From IMG/VR virus record IMGVR_UViG_3300024059_000041, positions 1 to 20,517 of that record: a DNA stretch of 20,517 bases; one strand, 5' to 3'. How positions within the stretch are numbered: position 1 is the stretch's first letter; each line of letters starts with the position of its first letter. Made by a program: the position numbers and the translations under genes. The notes beneath the pieces are model-generated. The model had not been told where the DNA came from. It did not search any database and saw nothing but the letters and a program-made list of their open reading frames with translations. Shown here in pieces: positions 1-5,692 of the stretch. The stretch is from a virus.

Positions 1-356
1 AGGCCGCATCTGATTTGGACTTTTTGGAAAAGAAGTCGCAGAAGCCGCCACTGTACAAAATGTTTAGCGACAATGAGGCCAACGCTCTTGAGATATGGTC
101 GCAAAAGCAGAAATTGGCTGAATATCGAGAAGACCTACGAAGCCATATTTCATGGCATTACGGGCCAAGCGCTTGGGAGGCCATCGTAAAAATTGAGGGG
201 CAGCAACGCAAGCGCCAGCAAGAGCTGGTATATAAAAAGCAAGAGTTTATTGACAACTGTATAAACTGGGCGGTCGGAATAGCTCTATTGGTTGCTGGGT
301 TTGGTTCGCTGATTGCGGTCTTGTTCTTCTTAGGCGTAAAGCACGGTAAATGGTGA
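1..356 (+). CDS. 3' end of membrane-anchored phage protein (5' partial)
   Basis: The reading frame is open from the left edge; codons before the TTG at position 15 are also coding-compatible, so the gene probably starts outside the window and TTG is not a convincing start. The visible part has a basic, charged, probably helical region rich in K, E, Q and R (for example KRQQELVYKKQE), then one hydrophobic segment near the C-terminus (about WAVGIALLVAGFGSLIAVLFFLG), ending in a short basic tail. This looks like a C-terminal membrane anchor. It sits directly upstream of the holin/endolysin cassette, only 4 nt before the next start. It could be the end of an internal virion protein, a spanin-like protein or a holin-like protein. 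I do not recognise the family. Confidence 0.6.
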   Translation, partial: AASDLDFLEKKSQKPPLYKMFSDNEANALEIWSQKQKLAEYREDLRSHISWHYGPSAWEAIVKIEGQQRKRQQELVYKKQEFIDNCINWAVGIALLVAGFGSLIAVLFFLGVKHGKW

Positions 357-360
357 TGTG

Positions 361-525
361 ATGTATCTACTTCTTTGGTTCCAGCTAACGGCGCAGGTTA
401 TACACTTTGAGGTGGGCCAGTATGGCAGCGAGAAAGAGTGCTTTGACGCGCTGGGCAAGGCGTCTGTTTTAGTAACTAAAAATAACGAATATCTGCAATG
501 CTTTAAAATTGGAGTTAGCCAATGA
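361..525 (+). CDS. 54-aa exported Cys-containing lysis-cassette peptide (DUF1482-like)
   Basis: A 54-codon frame fills the gap between the upstream gene and the holin, ending in a TGA that overlaps the holin start (ATGA at 522-525). It begins with a hydrophobic stretch (MYLLLWFQLTAQVI) that could act as a signal peptide or anchor. A short domain follows with the pattern Y-G-S-E-x-E-C about midway and Q-C-F-K-I-G near the end, giving two cysteines that could form a disulfide in the periplasm. The same pattern recurs in the gene at 1162-1350, so the two appear to be diverged paralogues. The layout (hydrophobic start, Tyr-x-[ST]-E-x-E-Cys, late Cys) resembles phage DUF1482 peptides, whose function is unknown. 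The ribosome site is weak. A real gene is supported by tight packing and the paralogue. Confidence 0.7.
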   Translation: MYLLLWFQLTAQVIHFEVGQYGSEKECFDALGKASVLVTKNNEYLQCFKIGVSQ

Positions 526-821
526 CTGAATATGACCTTAACGGCAATGGCAAGATTGACGTAGATGAGCGTGAGCTGATGCTAGAAGACCGTCGCCTCC
601 GCATGGAAGACGCCGACCACAAGCGCGATGCGCAGCTGCGGATGACGTGGTTTGCTCTGTTTGGGTTGCTAATATACCCGTTTGGCATAGTAGCGGCTGA
701 CATCTGGGGCTATGACACCACAGGGCAGCTTTTAGCTACAATCGCCCCCACATACTTCATAGCTATATCTGGCCTTGTTGCTGCGTTCTTTGGGTTTAGC
801 GCTATGGGAGCTAAGAAATGA
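522..821 (+). CDS. Holin-like two-TM protein with N-terminal EF-hand
   Basis: This 99-residue protein opens with a canonical calcium-binding EF-hand loop at residues 5-16 (DLNGNGKIDVDE: D, N, N, G, I, D and E at loop positions 1, 3, 5, 6, 8, 9 and 12). A long charged helix follows (about 17-41), then two hydrophobic segments (about 42-62 and 72-94) and a short basic tail. Size, two TM segments and location before the GTA-type holin and endolysin support a holin or lysis-regulator role in the inner membrane. The start follows GGAG by 7 nt. The stop overlaps the next gene as ATGA, implying translational coupling. The EF-hand suggests calcium or another divalent ion influences folding or timing, but that is inference. 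A membrane-anchored virion protein is an alternative. Confidence 0.75.
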   Translation: MTEYDLNGNGKIDVDERELMLEDRRLRMEDADHKRDAQLRMTWFALFGLLIYPFGIVAADIWGYDTTGQLLATIAPTYFIAISGLVAAFFGFSAMGAKK

Positions 822-1162
822 TCGGTCAAATAATCGGCTCACTCGGCGGTCTTGCGGCAAGCTACATTGACGGCAAGACTGCCGTGAAGAAAGCTGAAGC
901 CGAGACCAAGATGAAAATCGCCACGGGTGAAATTAGCTGGGAGCAAGCCGCCATTGAGGCCAGCAATAATTCGTGGAAAGACGAGGCGTGGACAGTGGCC
1001 TTCATAGCCATTGTTCTGGGCAGCTTCATACCGGGCATACAGCCTTACATGGCGCAAGGTTTCGCCAATCTGGACGCTGCGCCTCAGTGGTTCCAATGGG
1101 CAATGTATGCAAGCATTGCGGCGAGCTTTGGCATCCGCACAGTGAGAGGGCTGAAAAAATAA
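818..1162 (+). CDS. GTA-type 3-TM holin
   Basis: This 114-residue protein has a glycine-rich N-terminus (MIGQIIGSLGGLAASYIDGK), a charged helix, then SWKDEAWTVAFIAIVLGSFIP followed by a second hydrophobic segment containing W and Y and a basic C-terminus (GIRTVRGLKK). The S-W-K-D-E-x-W-T segment at a membrane boundary and overall size match the 'holin of 3TMs, for gene-transfer release' family, described from alphaproteobacterial gene transfer agents and many marine phages. Holins of this type permeabilise the inner membrane so that endolysin reaches peptidoglycan. A GGGAG ribosome site lies upstream. The start overlaps the preceding stop (ATGA) and the stop overlaps the next ATG by one base. 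Family assignment is from recalled pattern. Confidence 0.85.
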   Translation: MIGQIIGSLGGLAASYIDGKTAVKKAEAETKMKIATGEISWEQAAIEASNNSWKDEAWTVAFIAIVLGSFIPGIQPYMAQGFANLDAAPQWFQWAMYASIAASFGIRTVRGLKK

Positions 1163-1350
1163 TGTTTCTCGCGGCCATCCTGATATGCCAGACGCTAAAC
1201 TCGAAGTCTTGCACGGTAATCGCAAACTCAAACAATATATGGTATAGCGAAGCTGAATGCCAAGCCGACGCGATGAACTTTGCGATGGAGCTGGCTGACA
1301 AAGGCTTTTTAGTCAAACCGTATTGCTTCAAGGTTGGAGAAAACACATGA
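1162..1350 (+). CDS. 62-aa exported Cys-rich peptide (DUF1482-like paralogue)
   Basis: The frame starts at the ATG overlapping the upstream TAA (taATG) and encodes 62 residues. The N-terminus MFLAAILICQTLNSKSC is hydrophobic and carries two cysteines. Then comes W-Y-S-E-A-E-C-Q-A-D-A and, near the end, Y-C-F-K-V-G. This matches the 361-525 peptide in both order and key residues ([YW]xSE-x-EC and CFK[IV]G), indicating a duplicated gene pair bracketing the two holins. The layout is like DUF1482 phage peptides. Export to the periplasm with disulfide formation is a reasonable inference; a role in lysis timing or spanin-like function is speculative. A longer frame reading back to 973 lies inside the holin gene and is not needed. 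Confidence 0.75.
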   Translation: MFLAAILICQTLNSKSCTVIANSNNIWYSEAECQADAMNFAMELADKGFLVKPYCFKVGENT

Positions 1351-1607
1351 GTAAAGCTACACCCGCGAAGGGCAAAGCCCGAGTTAAAGTAACATCCAGC
1401 GGCAAAAAAGTTAGCTACGGCCAAGCTGGCAAAGCGAAGGGCGGTGGCCCTCGCGTTAAGCCCGGCACGTCAAAGGGTGACGCATACTGCGCACGCTCTG
1501 CCGCTCAGAAAAAGAAGTTTCCAAAGGCTGCGGCTGATCCAAACAGCCCGCTAAATCTTTCACGCAAGCGCTGGAACTGCAGCGGCACTAAATCGAAGAG
1601 GACTTAA
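1347..1607 (+). CDS. Basic conserved phage protein (DUF6321-like)
   Basis: Start chosen at the ATG overlapping the upstream TGA (ATGA) with GGAG 9 nt upstream, giving 86 residues. The protein is very Lys/Arg-rich with a central GKKVSYGQAGKAKGGGPRVK segment, then G-D-A-Y-C-A-R-S-A, and ends with NPNSPLNLSRKRWNC-like residues (here DPNSPLNLSRKRWNCSG). This composition and the YCARS and PLNLSRKRW signatures match a small protein common in marine phages that I recall as DUF6321; function unknown. The two conserved cysteines and high positive charge would allow nucleic-acid or metal binding. It lies between the holin group and the endolysin. Confidence 0.75.
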   Translation: MSKATPAKGKARVKVTSSGKKVSYGQAGKAKGGGPRVKPGTSKGDAYCARSAAQKKKFPKAAADPNSPLNLSRKRWNCSGTKSKRT

Positions 1608-1611
1608 TGAG

Positions 1612-1761
1612 ATGGCAAAGCTCACACCTGCACAAAAGGCTAAGGCCAAAGCAATGTCTGCTAAAAGGGGTGTTAAATATCCAAACGCTTGGAGCAACCT
1701 TGCCGTGGCCAAGGGCCAAAAGCCCAAGAAAAAGACAGCAACGAAAACGAGAACAGCATGA
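1612..1761 (+). CDS. 49-aa Lys-rich small protein
   Basis: A 49-residue frame starts four bases after the upstream TAA, has GAGG about 6 nt before the ATG, and ends in a TGA overlapping the endolysin ATG (ATGA at 1758-1761). The product is dominated by Ala and Lys with one ordered-looking patch (RGVKYPNAWSNLAVAKG) and a Lys/Thr-rich tail. Similar K-x-Y-P-N-x-x-x-N-x-A peptides occur next to basic proteins in marine phage genomes, in my recollection. No function is known. Coupling to the endolysin suggests it sets endolysin translation or is a small DNA-associated protein. It is too small for domain prediction by eye. Confidence 0.65.
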   Translation: MAKLTPAQKAKAKAMSAKRGVKYPNAWSNLAVAKGQKPKKKTATKTRTA

Positions 1762-2378
1762 GCAAAGCAATGGCTAACCTCCAGACTAAAATCGGGTCAA
1801 GTCCCGATGGCGAGTTTGGGCCGAATACAGCGCGAGCAATCGCAAAGTATTTTAATTTATCCCCAGCGCGAGGCGCACACTTAATGGGGCAGGCGTCACA
1901 CGAAAGCGGTGGCTTCAAGCGCACCCGTGAAAGCCTGTATTATAGCTCACCAGAGCGCATACAGGCTGTGTGGCCCTCGCGCTTCCCAACAGTTGAGGAT
2001 GCGGAGCCTTACGCCAAAAACCCAACCGGGCTTGCTGGCAAGGTCTACGCTGGCCGCATGGGAAACGAGAATGAAGCGCAGGCGAGTTTATTTATCGGTC
2101 GCGGATTTCTTCAGCTCACCGGGCGCGATAATTACCGCTCGTTTGCATCTGACATGGGCTTGCCGAATGTTATGACTGACCCAGACTTGGTGGCAGATGA
2201 TTATGCCTTTGAGACTGCGCTGTGGTTTTTCGAGAAGAATGGCTTGTTTAAGATTGCCGATGAGGGCGTGACGGATGACGCCATCAAGCGCATAACCCGC
2301 CGCGTGAATGGCGGCTATCACGGGCTGGAGGATCGAAGCAACCAGAGCAAGAAAATCCACACTTGGCTCATGGCTTAG
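1758..2378 (+). CDS. GH19 (chitinase class I-like) endolysin
   Basis: A 206-residue muralytic enzyme. Residues about 8-34 (LQTKIGSSPDGEFGPNTARAI) resemble a short peptidoglycan-binding helix pair. The catalytic domain follows: HESGGF places the likely general acid at Glu49, ESLYYS contains a second acidic residue at Glu58, then VWPSRFP, YAGRMGN, and GRGFLQLTGRDNY at about 114-126, the family's signature loop. GH19 endolysins cleave the beta-1,4 link between N-acetylmuramate and N-acetylglucosamine. The ATG at 1758 is preferred because it overlaps the upstream stop and gives the normal family length; in-frame codons back to 1689 lie within the upstream gene. There is no signal peptide, so release depends on the upstream holins. 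Confidence 0.93.
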   Translation: MSKAMANLQTKIGSSPDGEFGPNTARAIAKYFNLSPARGAHLMGQASHESGGFKRTRESLYYSSPERIQAVWPSRFPTVEDAEPYAKNPTGLAGKVYAGRMGNENEAQASLFIGRGFLQLTGRDNYRSFASDMGLPNVMTDPDLVADDYAFETALWFFEKNGLFKIADEGVTDDAIKRITRRVNGGYHGLEDRSNQSKKIHTWLMA

Positions 2379-2397
2379 TTTAGCTAGGTTAGCTAAG

Positions 2398-2784
2398 TTG
2401 CGCACCCAAGATCAGAAGGCCAGCGCGGCAGTAGGCAGAGCGGGCGAGCATTTGGCACTCGCCCGACTTTCGCTTGCAGGTTATCTCTGCACCTTATGCC
2501 AAATCAAAGACCACGATGCGTATATACAGATGGATACACGCACTCTGACATTGCAGGTGAAGAGTGCCAGCAAAAAACATAAGAACAGCCAGAGGTACGC
2601 ATTCCACACAGTTAAAAAGAAGAACGGCCAGCGGTCAGACGTTTATGCCTTTGTCGCGGTGCATCTTGACGCTGTGATTTTTTGCCGTGGTGATGAGGTG
2701 ACAAGTGTCACAACATATATCTCACAGGAAGAACTTTTAAACGGAAGCCTGTCAATGCAAAAAACTTTGGACAGCTTCAAATAA
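2398..2784 (+). CDS. Small PD-(D/E)XK-like nuclease
   Basis: The best start is TTG at 2398, 20 nt after the endolysin stop; the frame stays open upstream inside the endolysin gene but has only that shadow there. The 128-residue product has the order G-R-A-G-E17-H, a G-Y turn, D38-H-D40, then L-T-L-Q53-V-K55 with a hydrophobic strand after it. This matches the small PD-(D/E)XK nuclease fold (E...D...QxK), as in archaeal Holliday-junction-resolvase-like and group I intron endonuclease families. It probably cuts DNA with Mg2+. It is the last gene of the rightward lysis operon and converges on the leftward operon. Whether it helps packaging, degrades host DNA or acts in recombination cannot be read from sequence. 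Confidence 0.6.
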   Translation: MRTQDQKASAAVGRAGEHLALARLSLAGYLCTLCQIKDHDAYIQMDTRTLTLQVKSASKKHKNSQRYAFHTVKKKNGQRSDVYAFVAVHLDAVIFCRGDEVTSVTTYISQEELLNGSLSMQKTLDSFK

Positions 2785-2823
2785 TCGCTTGTGGGTCGGC
2801 GTCGGTTTGATTAGAAAGTCTGA

Positions 2824-2895
2824 GTGGGTGGCTTCAACAATAACCGTTTATTGGTTTACGCGTTGCCAAATGTGCCAGCATTCACAGCCACCCAC
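2824..2895. terminator. Inverted repeat between convergent operons
   Basis: GTGGGTGGCT at 2824-2833 is the exact reverse complement of AGCCACCCAC at 2886-2895. Inside lies a second hairpin, CAATAA (2838-2843) CCGT TTATTG (2848-2853). The element sits in the 118-bp gap between the rightward nuclease gene and the leftward 36-aa gene, the expected place for a bidirectional transcription stop. No long T-run follows on either strand, so it is not a textbook intrinsic terminator; it may protect or process 3' ends instead. Nothing else is visible in the gap. Confidence 0.4.
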
Positions 2896-2902
2896 ACGAT
2901 TA

Positions 2903-3013
2903 CTAGAATATAATACCCACAGCCGCCATTAGGCCAGCGCCGCTGACGAAGCCAAAGATGGCTCCAATCAGACCTGCTGCGTTTATCATGCGCTCTACTT
3001 CCTTGTCATCCAT
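2903..3013 (-). CDS. 36-aa membrane microprotein coupled to dcm
   Basis: A 36-residue frame begins at an ATG lying 8 nt inside the end of the methyltransferase gene. The N-terminus is charged (MDDKEVERMINAAG), followed by one Gly/Ala-rich hydrophobic segment (LIGAIFGFVSGAGLMAAVGIIF) running to the stop. This is a single-pass membrane peptide, likely inner membrane with an inside N-terminus. It is the last gene of the leftward operon. The overlap implies it is translated by ribosomes finishing the methyltransferase. Function unknown; small membrane peptides of this kind can act as superinfection-exclusion or antiholin factors, but nothing in the sequence decides this. Confidence 0.6.
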   Translation of the reverse strand: MDDKEVERMINAAGLIGAIFGFVSGAGLMAAVGIIF

Positions 3014-4022
3014 CTAAATTCTCCACCATTTGTATTCTTTCGCCGATCCAGCGCATAACCGGGACGGCCATTGAGTTGCCCATTGCCTTATATCGAGGGC
3101 CATCTGGGCAGTCATCCGCTGATTTGTTGCGCCACGGTATTTGCGTGAAGTTGTCAGGGAAGCCTTGTAGGCGTTCGCATTCTGTTGGGGTCAGGCGGCG
3201 TACTTGCAAGTCATTCATAACCGCTGGCGTTTTGCTCTTATCCAGCGTTGGCGTGACTTCCGTTGACACGCTGTCGCCTTGGTTGGCGCTGTTTTGTGCG
3301 CCGAAAGCTATTGGCAAAGTCTCCATAAACGGATCATACATGCTGCCCGTGCGCGTTGTTAGGCACTGAGCAACGATAGCCTCCGCCTCTACTCGCTGGT
3401 TGCCTGTGCGACTGAATGGAGCGCCTTGTGTAACTGTGGGGGCAGTTTCTTGCCCCGCTTCTCTGCTCGGCGCAGGATGCCCTGACATGCTTTCGCGCTC
3501 AAATAGAACCGCTGCGGCACGTCGCCAGTCTCCAAGGTATCCGACAACGAACACACGGCGGCGTCGCTGGGCCACTCCGAAGTACTGAGCGTCAAGCACT
3601 CTGTAGGCGAACCCATACCCGAGCTGGCCCAACGCCCCGAGGAAGGTTCCAAAATCCCGTCCTCGTTGGCTAGACAAGACGCCGGGGACGTTCTCCCAAA
3701 CCAACCACTTGGGCTGATATTGTGCAGCAATGGCAAGATAGGTGAGCATGAGATTTCCCCTTGGGTCATCAAGTCCCTTGCGAAGTCCTGCGACTGAGAA
3801 ACTTTGGCAGGGGGTTCCTCCGACCAAAAGGTCAATTGATCTGTCAATGGGCCACTCCTTAAATTGCGTCATGTCACCAAGGTTAGGGACATCTGGGTAA
3901 TGATGCGCCAGCACGGCGCTTGGGAACTTTTCTATTTCGCTGAACCATTGCGGCTCCCAGCCAAGAGGATGCCACGCGGCGGTGGCTGCCTCAACGCCAG
4001 AGCATACTGAACCATATTTCAT
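3006..4022 (-). CDS. dcm: DNA (cytosine-5-)-methyltransferase
   Basis: A full 338-residue C5-MTase with all main motifs in order: motif I GSVCSGVEAATAAWHPLG (about 4-21), motif IV GGTPCQSFSVAG with catalytic Cys72, motif VI WENVPG (Glu110), motif VIII AQRRRRVFVVGY (about 151-162), a target-recognition region of about 100 residues (about 165-268), motif IX TPTECERLQGFPDNF, and motif X AMGNSMAVPV. It transfers methyl from AdoMet to cytosine C5 in a short DNA target; no restriction enzyme partner is adjacent, so it is most likely an orphan methylase protecting phage DNA from host restriction or marking it. The start overlaps the upstream stop (ATGA) and the next microgene overlaps its end. Target sequence cannot be deduced. 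The gene symbol is generic. Confidence 0.93.
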   Translation of the reverse strand: MKYGSVCSGVEAATAAWHPLGWEPQWFSEIEKFPSAVLAHHYPDVPNLGDMTQFKEWPIDRSIDLLVGGTPCQSFSVAGLRKGLDDPRGNLMLTYLAIAAQYQPKWLVWENVPGVLSSQRGRDFGTFLGALGQLGYGFAYRVLDAQYFGVAQRRRRVFVVGYLGDWRRAAAVLFERESMSGHPAPSREAGQETAPTVTQGAPFSRTGNQRVEAEAIVAQCLTTRTGSMYDPFMETLPIAFGAQNSANQGDSVSTEVTPTLDKSKTPAVMNDLQVRRLTPTECERLQGFPDNFTQIPWRNKSADDCPDGPRYKAMGNSMAVPVMRWIGERIQMVENLDG

Positions 4023-4786
4023 GTCTCACCCTCAAAACAGTTGTTCAACGGTTGAATAGGTTGCTTGCTAAACACCCAGCGCCATTGGTGCTTAGTGTAG
4101 CCCGGAACCTTGACAAAATCACGCACGCGGTAAACCTTGTTCGCCTGCCACATTTTCTTGAGATAGCTTGACGTGCGCGGCACGCTATCACCCAGCAACT
4201 CAGCCGCCTCTGCGGCGGTCACGCGCTGGTCATACGGGATCAAAGCAAACAGGCGGTTGCCTTGGTCTATACTGTGCTGCTTGCTGGCCTCAGCTGCTCT
4301 CTGCATAGATGGGGCCATAGTTGTCGCCCTGCGCGGGCCAGACGGCAGCGGGTCACGTTTGTGCTGGCGATACATGAGCGTTTCAAACTCCCATAGGCAG
4401 TGGCCGTATGTGATCTCAAAGCGCTCATGCTTATCTGTCACGCCTTCTAGCTTGGCGAGCAATCGCTCTGCTGCGTCTTTTGCATCTCGCGCTTTAGCAC
4501 GTCGATTAGCGCTTGCTGCTCTTCTAGTCGCTGCTTCAAGTTCGGCCTCATCTGAGTTTTCTGCTCCGTCAGCATTATGCTGTTGTTGCGCTCCAGCCTT
4601 TTTATAATAATCTGAGTTTGGTCCGTACTCACGTTTTTTCCTTTCAAGTTTTATGTTCGCAGCCGAACAAATACGATGTATTGTTGACGGTGACACCCGC
4701 AGCAATTCTGCTGTCTCGATCTGAGACATACCTTGCTGGGCGCAGTCAAGAACGTGGCGGGTGAGAGCTTCTGGGTCGTATTTCAT
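4019..4786 (-). CDS. Two-HTH DNA-binding protein
   Basis: The start at 4786 is chosen because its ATG overlaps the PP-loop gene's TGA (ATGA); an upstream in-frame ATG would lie within that gene. The 255-residue product has an N-terminal helix-turn-helix (about 15-46: GMSQIETAELLRVSPSTIHR), as in homeodomain-like or Trp-repressor-like folds. A low-complexity charged middle rich in A, E, K and R follows (about 60-115), then an ordered region and a second winged-HTH-like segment near the C-terminus (VTAAEAAELLGDSVPRTSSY). The two DNA-binding ends and charged linker suggest a regulator or replication-initiator-type protein. It lies between a PP-loop ATPase and a DNA methylase, and its stop overlaps dcm (ATGA). 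No specific family recognised. Confidence 0.7.
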   Translation of the reverse strand: MKYDPEALTRHVLDCAQQGMSQIETAELLRVSPSTIHRICSAANIKLERKKREYGPNSDYYKKAGAQQQHNADGAENSDEAELEAATRRAASANRRAKARDAKDAAERLLAKLEGVTDKHERFEITYGHCLWEFETLMYRQHKRDPLPSGPRRATTMAPSMQRAAEASKQHSIDQGNRLFALIPYDQRVTAAEAAELLGDSVPRTSSYLKKMWQANKVYRVRDFVKVPGYTKHQWRWVFSKQPIQPLNNCFEGET

Positions 4787-5517
4787 TCGTCTTCCTCGCA
4801 AAATAAGCCGCAGTCTGGCATGGTTTTAAGTGGGCGACCCTTGGCTTGGGGGTCAAGTTCGTCAAGAAAGATGCGCTGATTTCTTACGCGCACAAGCCTT
4901 GCGCCAAGCCTGCGCGATTGCTCTGCGCGCTGGTCAAATACATCTGGAAATTCACGGCGCACCAAGTTCCAATATGTCGGACTGGTGGCCTTTACGCAGC
5001 CAATGCAATTGGCGTTTGGAAAGCCTCGGCCATAAATCTCAGGCAGCTTTATGCCAGCAGAGCGGATCATATCCGCACAGTCGTTCTTGGTCATGTTGGC
5101 GTCAATCAGGATCGGCAATACATTGTCACGCTCAGTCATAACGAAACGATCATGCCTGTTACGCTCATCAACTGTGAAGCCAAGCACATGCCAATCCACA
5201 GGGTTGCTTTCCTCCCACTCTTGGCGGGCGCGTTTCTTCAACTCAACTGTGCATGGTGCGCCGTGAGGAAACGCCATACCCTTGCGGCGGTCAAACACGT
5301 CAACGACTGAAGCCAAGGGATATTTGGAGTTGACGGCATATTGGATGTCAATGCCAACCCAATTTGCAACGTCTTCAGCAAAGCGCTTGTTGTCGTGATG
5401 CTCCTCAATAACAGGATTGTTGACGGCATATACATTGTCAGCGCCGTACTTATCAACGGTGAGCTTGAGAGCTGCCGCGCTGGCGGCGCCACATGAGAAC
5501 CAGACTGCTATTTTCAT
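4783..5517 (-). CDS. PP-loop ATPase, PAPS-reductase-like, Cys-rich
   Basis: Start at 5517 is set by TTGGAGGAT 6-8 nt upstream and an ATGA overlap with the zinc-finger gene. The 244-residue protein begins MKIAVWFSCGAASAAAL, a PP-loop (SxGxxS-like, residues 8-13) of the adenine nucleotide alpha-hydrolase / PAPS-reductase superfamily. Further conserved blocks are FPHGAPCTVELKKRAR (Cys89), VLGFTVDERNRHDRF, and GRGFPNANCIGCVKATSPTYW with C171-x2-C174. The C-terminus has C236-x3-C240. Enzymes of this fold adenylate a substrate or handle sulfur; DndC and TtcA use such folds with Fe-S or zinc cysteines. Phage members are usually named PAPS reductase but lack proven activity. Its place between a Zn-finger peptide and HTH/methylase genes hints at nucleic-acid modification; unproven. 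Confidence 0.8.
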   Translation of the reverse strand: MKIAVWFSCGAASAAALKLTVDKYGADNVYAVNNPVIEEHHDNKRFAEDVANWVGIDIQYAVNSKYPLASVVDVFDRRKGMAFPHGAPCTVELKKRARQEWEESNPVDWHVLGFTVDERNRHDRFVMTERDNVLPILIDANMTKNDCADMIRSAGIKLPEIYGRGFPNANCIGCVKATSPTYWNLVRREFPDVFDQRAEQSRRLGARLVRVRNQRIFLDELDPQAKGRPLKTMPDCGLFCEEDE

Positions 5518-5681
5518 TGGTAATCCTCCAAGGGGTCGATCTGGCCTATGCCATTGCAAACTTCGCATTCTTCCATGTGACTTCCAAAGTCGCCGTGCCA
5601 AGTTGAGCTTTGCCTGACCCACACATCCCGTTCGACTTGGCCTTCGCCGTCGCATTCTGGGCAGTTAATCCAATCTTCCAT
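5514..5681 (-). CDS. DnaJ-type zinc-finger peptide
   Basis: Start at 5681 is chosen because AAGGAGGA lies about 6 nt upstream; a longer reading would run back into the helicase gene. The 55-residue product contains two CxxCxGxG motifs, CPECDGEG (7-14) and CEVCNGIG (39-46), the half-sites of a DnaJ central zinc finger. Together they should bind one zinc ion and form a small knuckle. There is no J domain. Such free-standing fingers are common in phages and may bind nucleic acid or a partner protein. Its stop overlaps the PP-loop ATPase start (ATGA), so the two are probably translated together and may interact. Confidence 0.8.
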   Translation of the reverse strand: MEDWINCPECDGEGQVERDVWVRQSSTWHGDFGSHMEECEVCNGIGQIDPLEDYQ

Positions 5682-5692
5682 GTCTTTCCTCC

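Noticed and set aside
3389-3847. 152-aa minus frame inside the methyltransferase gene
   Set aside because: Lies wholly in another frame of a motif-complete dcm; no ribosome site or recognised motifs.
4447-4647. 66-aa coiled-coil-like minus frame inside the HTH gene
   Set aside because: Out-of-frame with a gene having clear HTH segments; composition reflects the A/E/K/R-rich linker.
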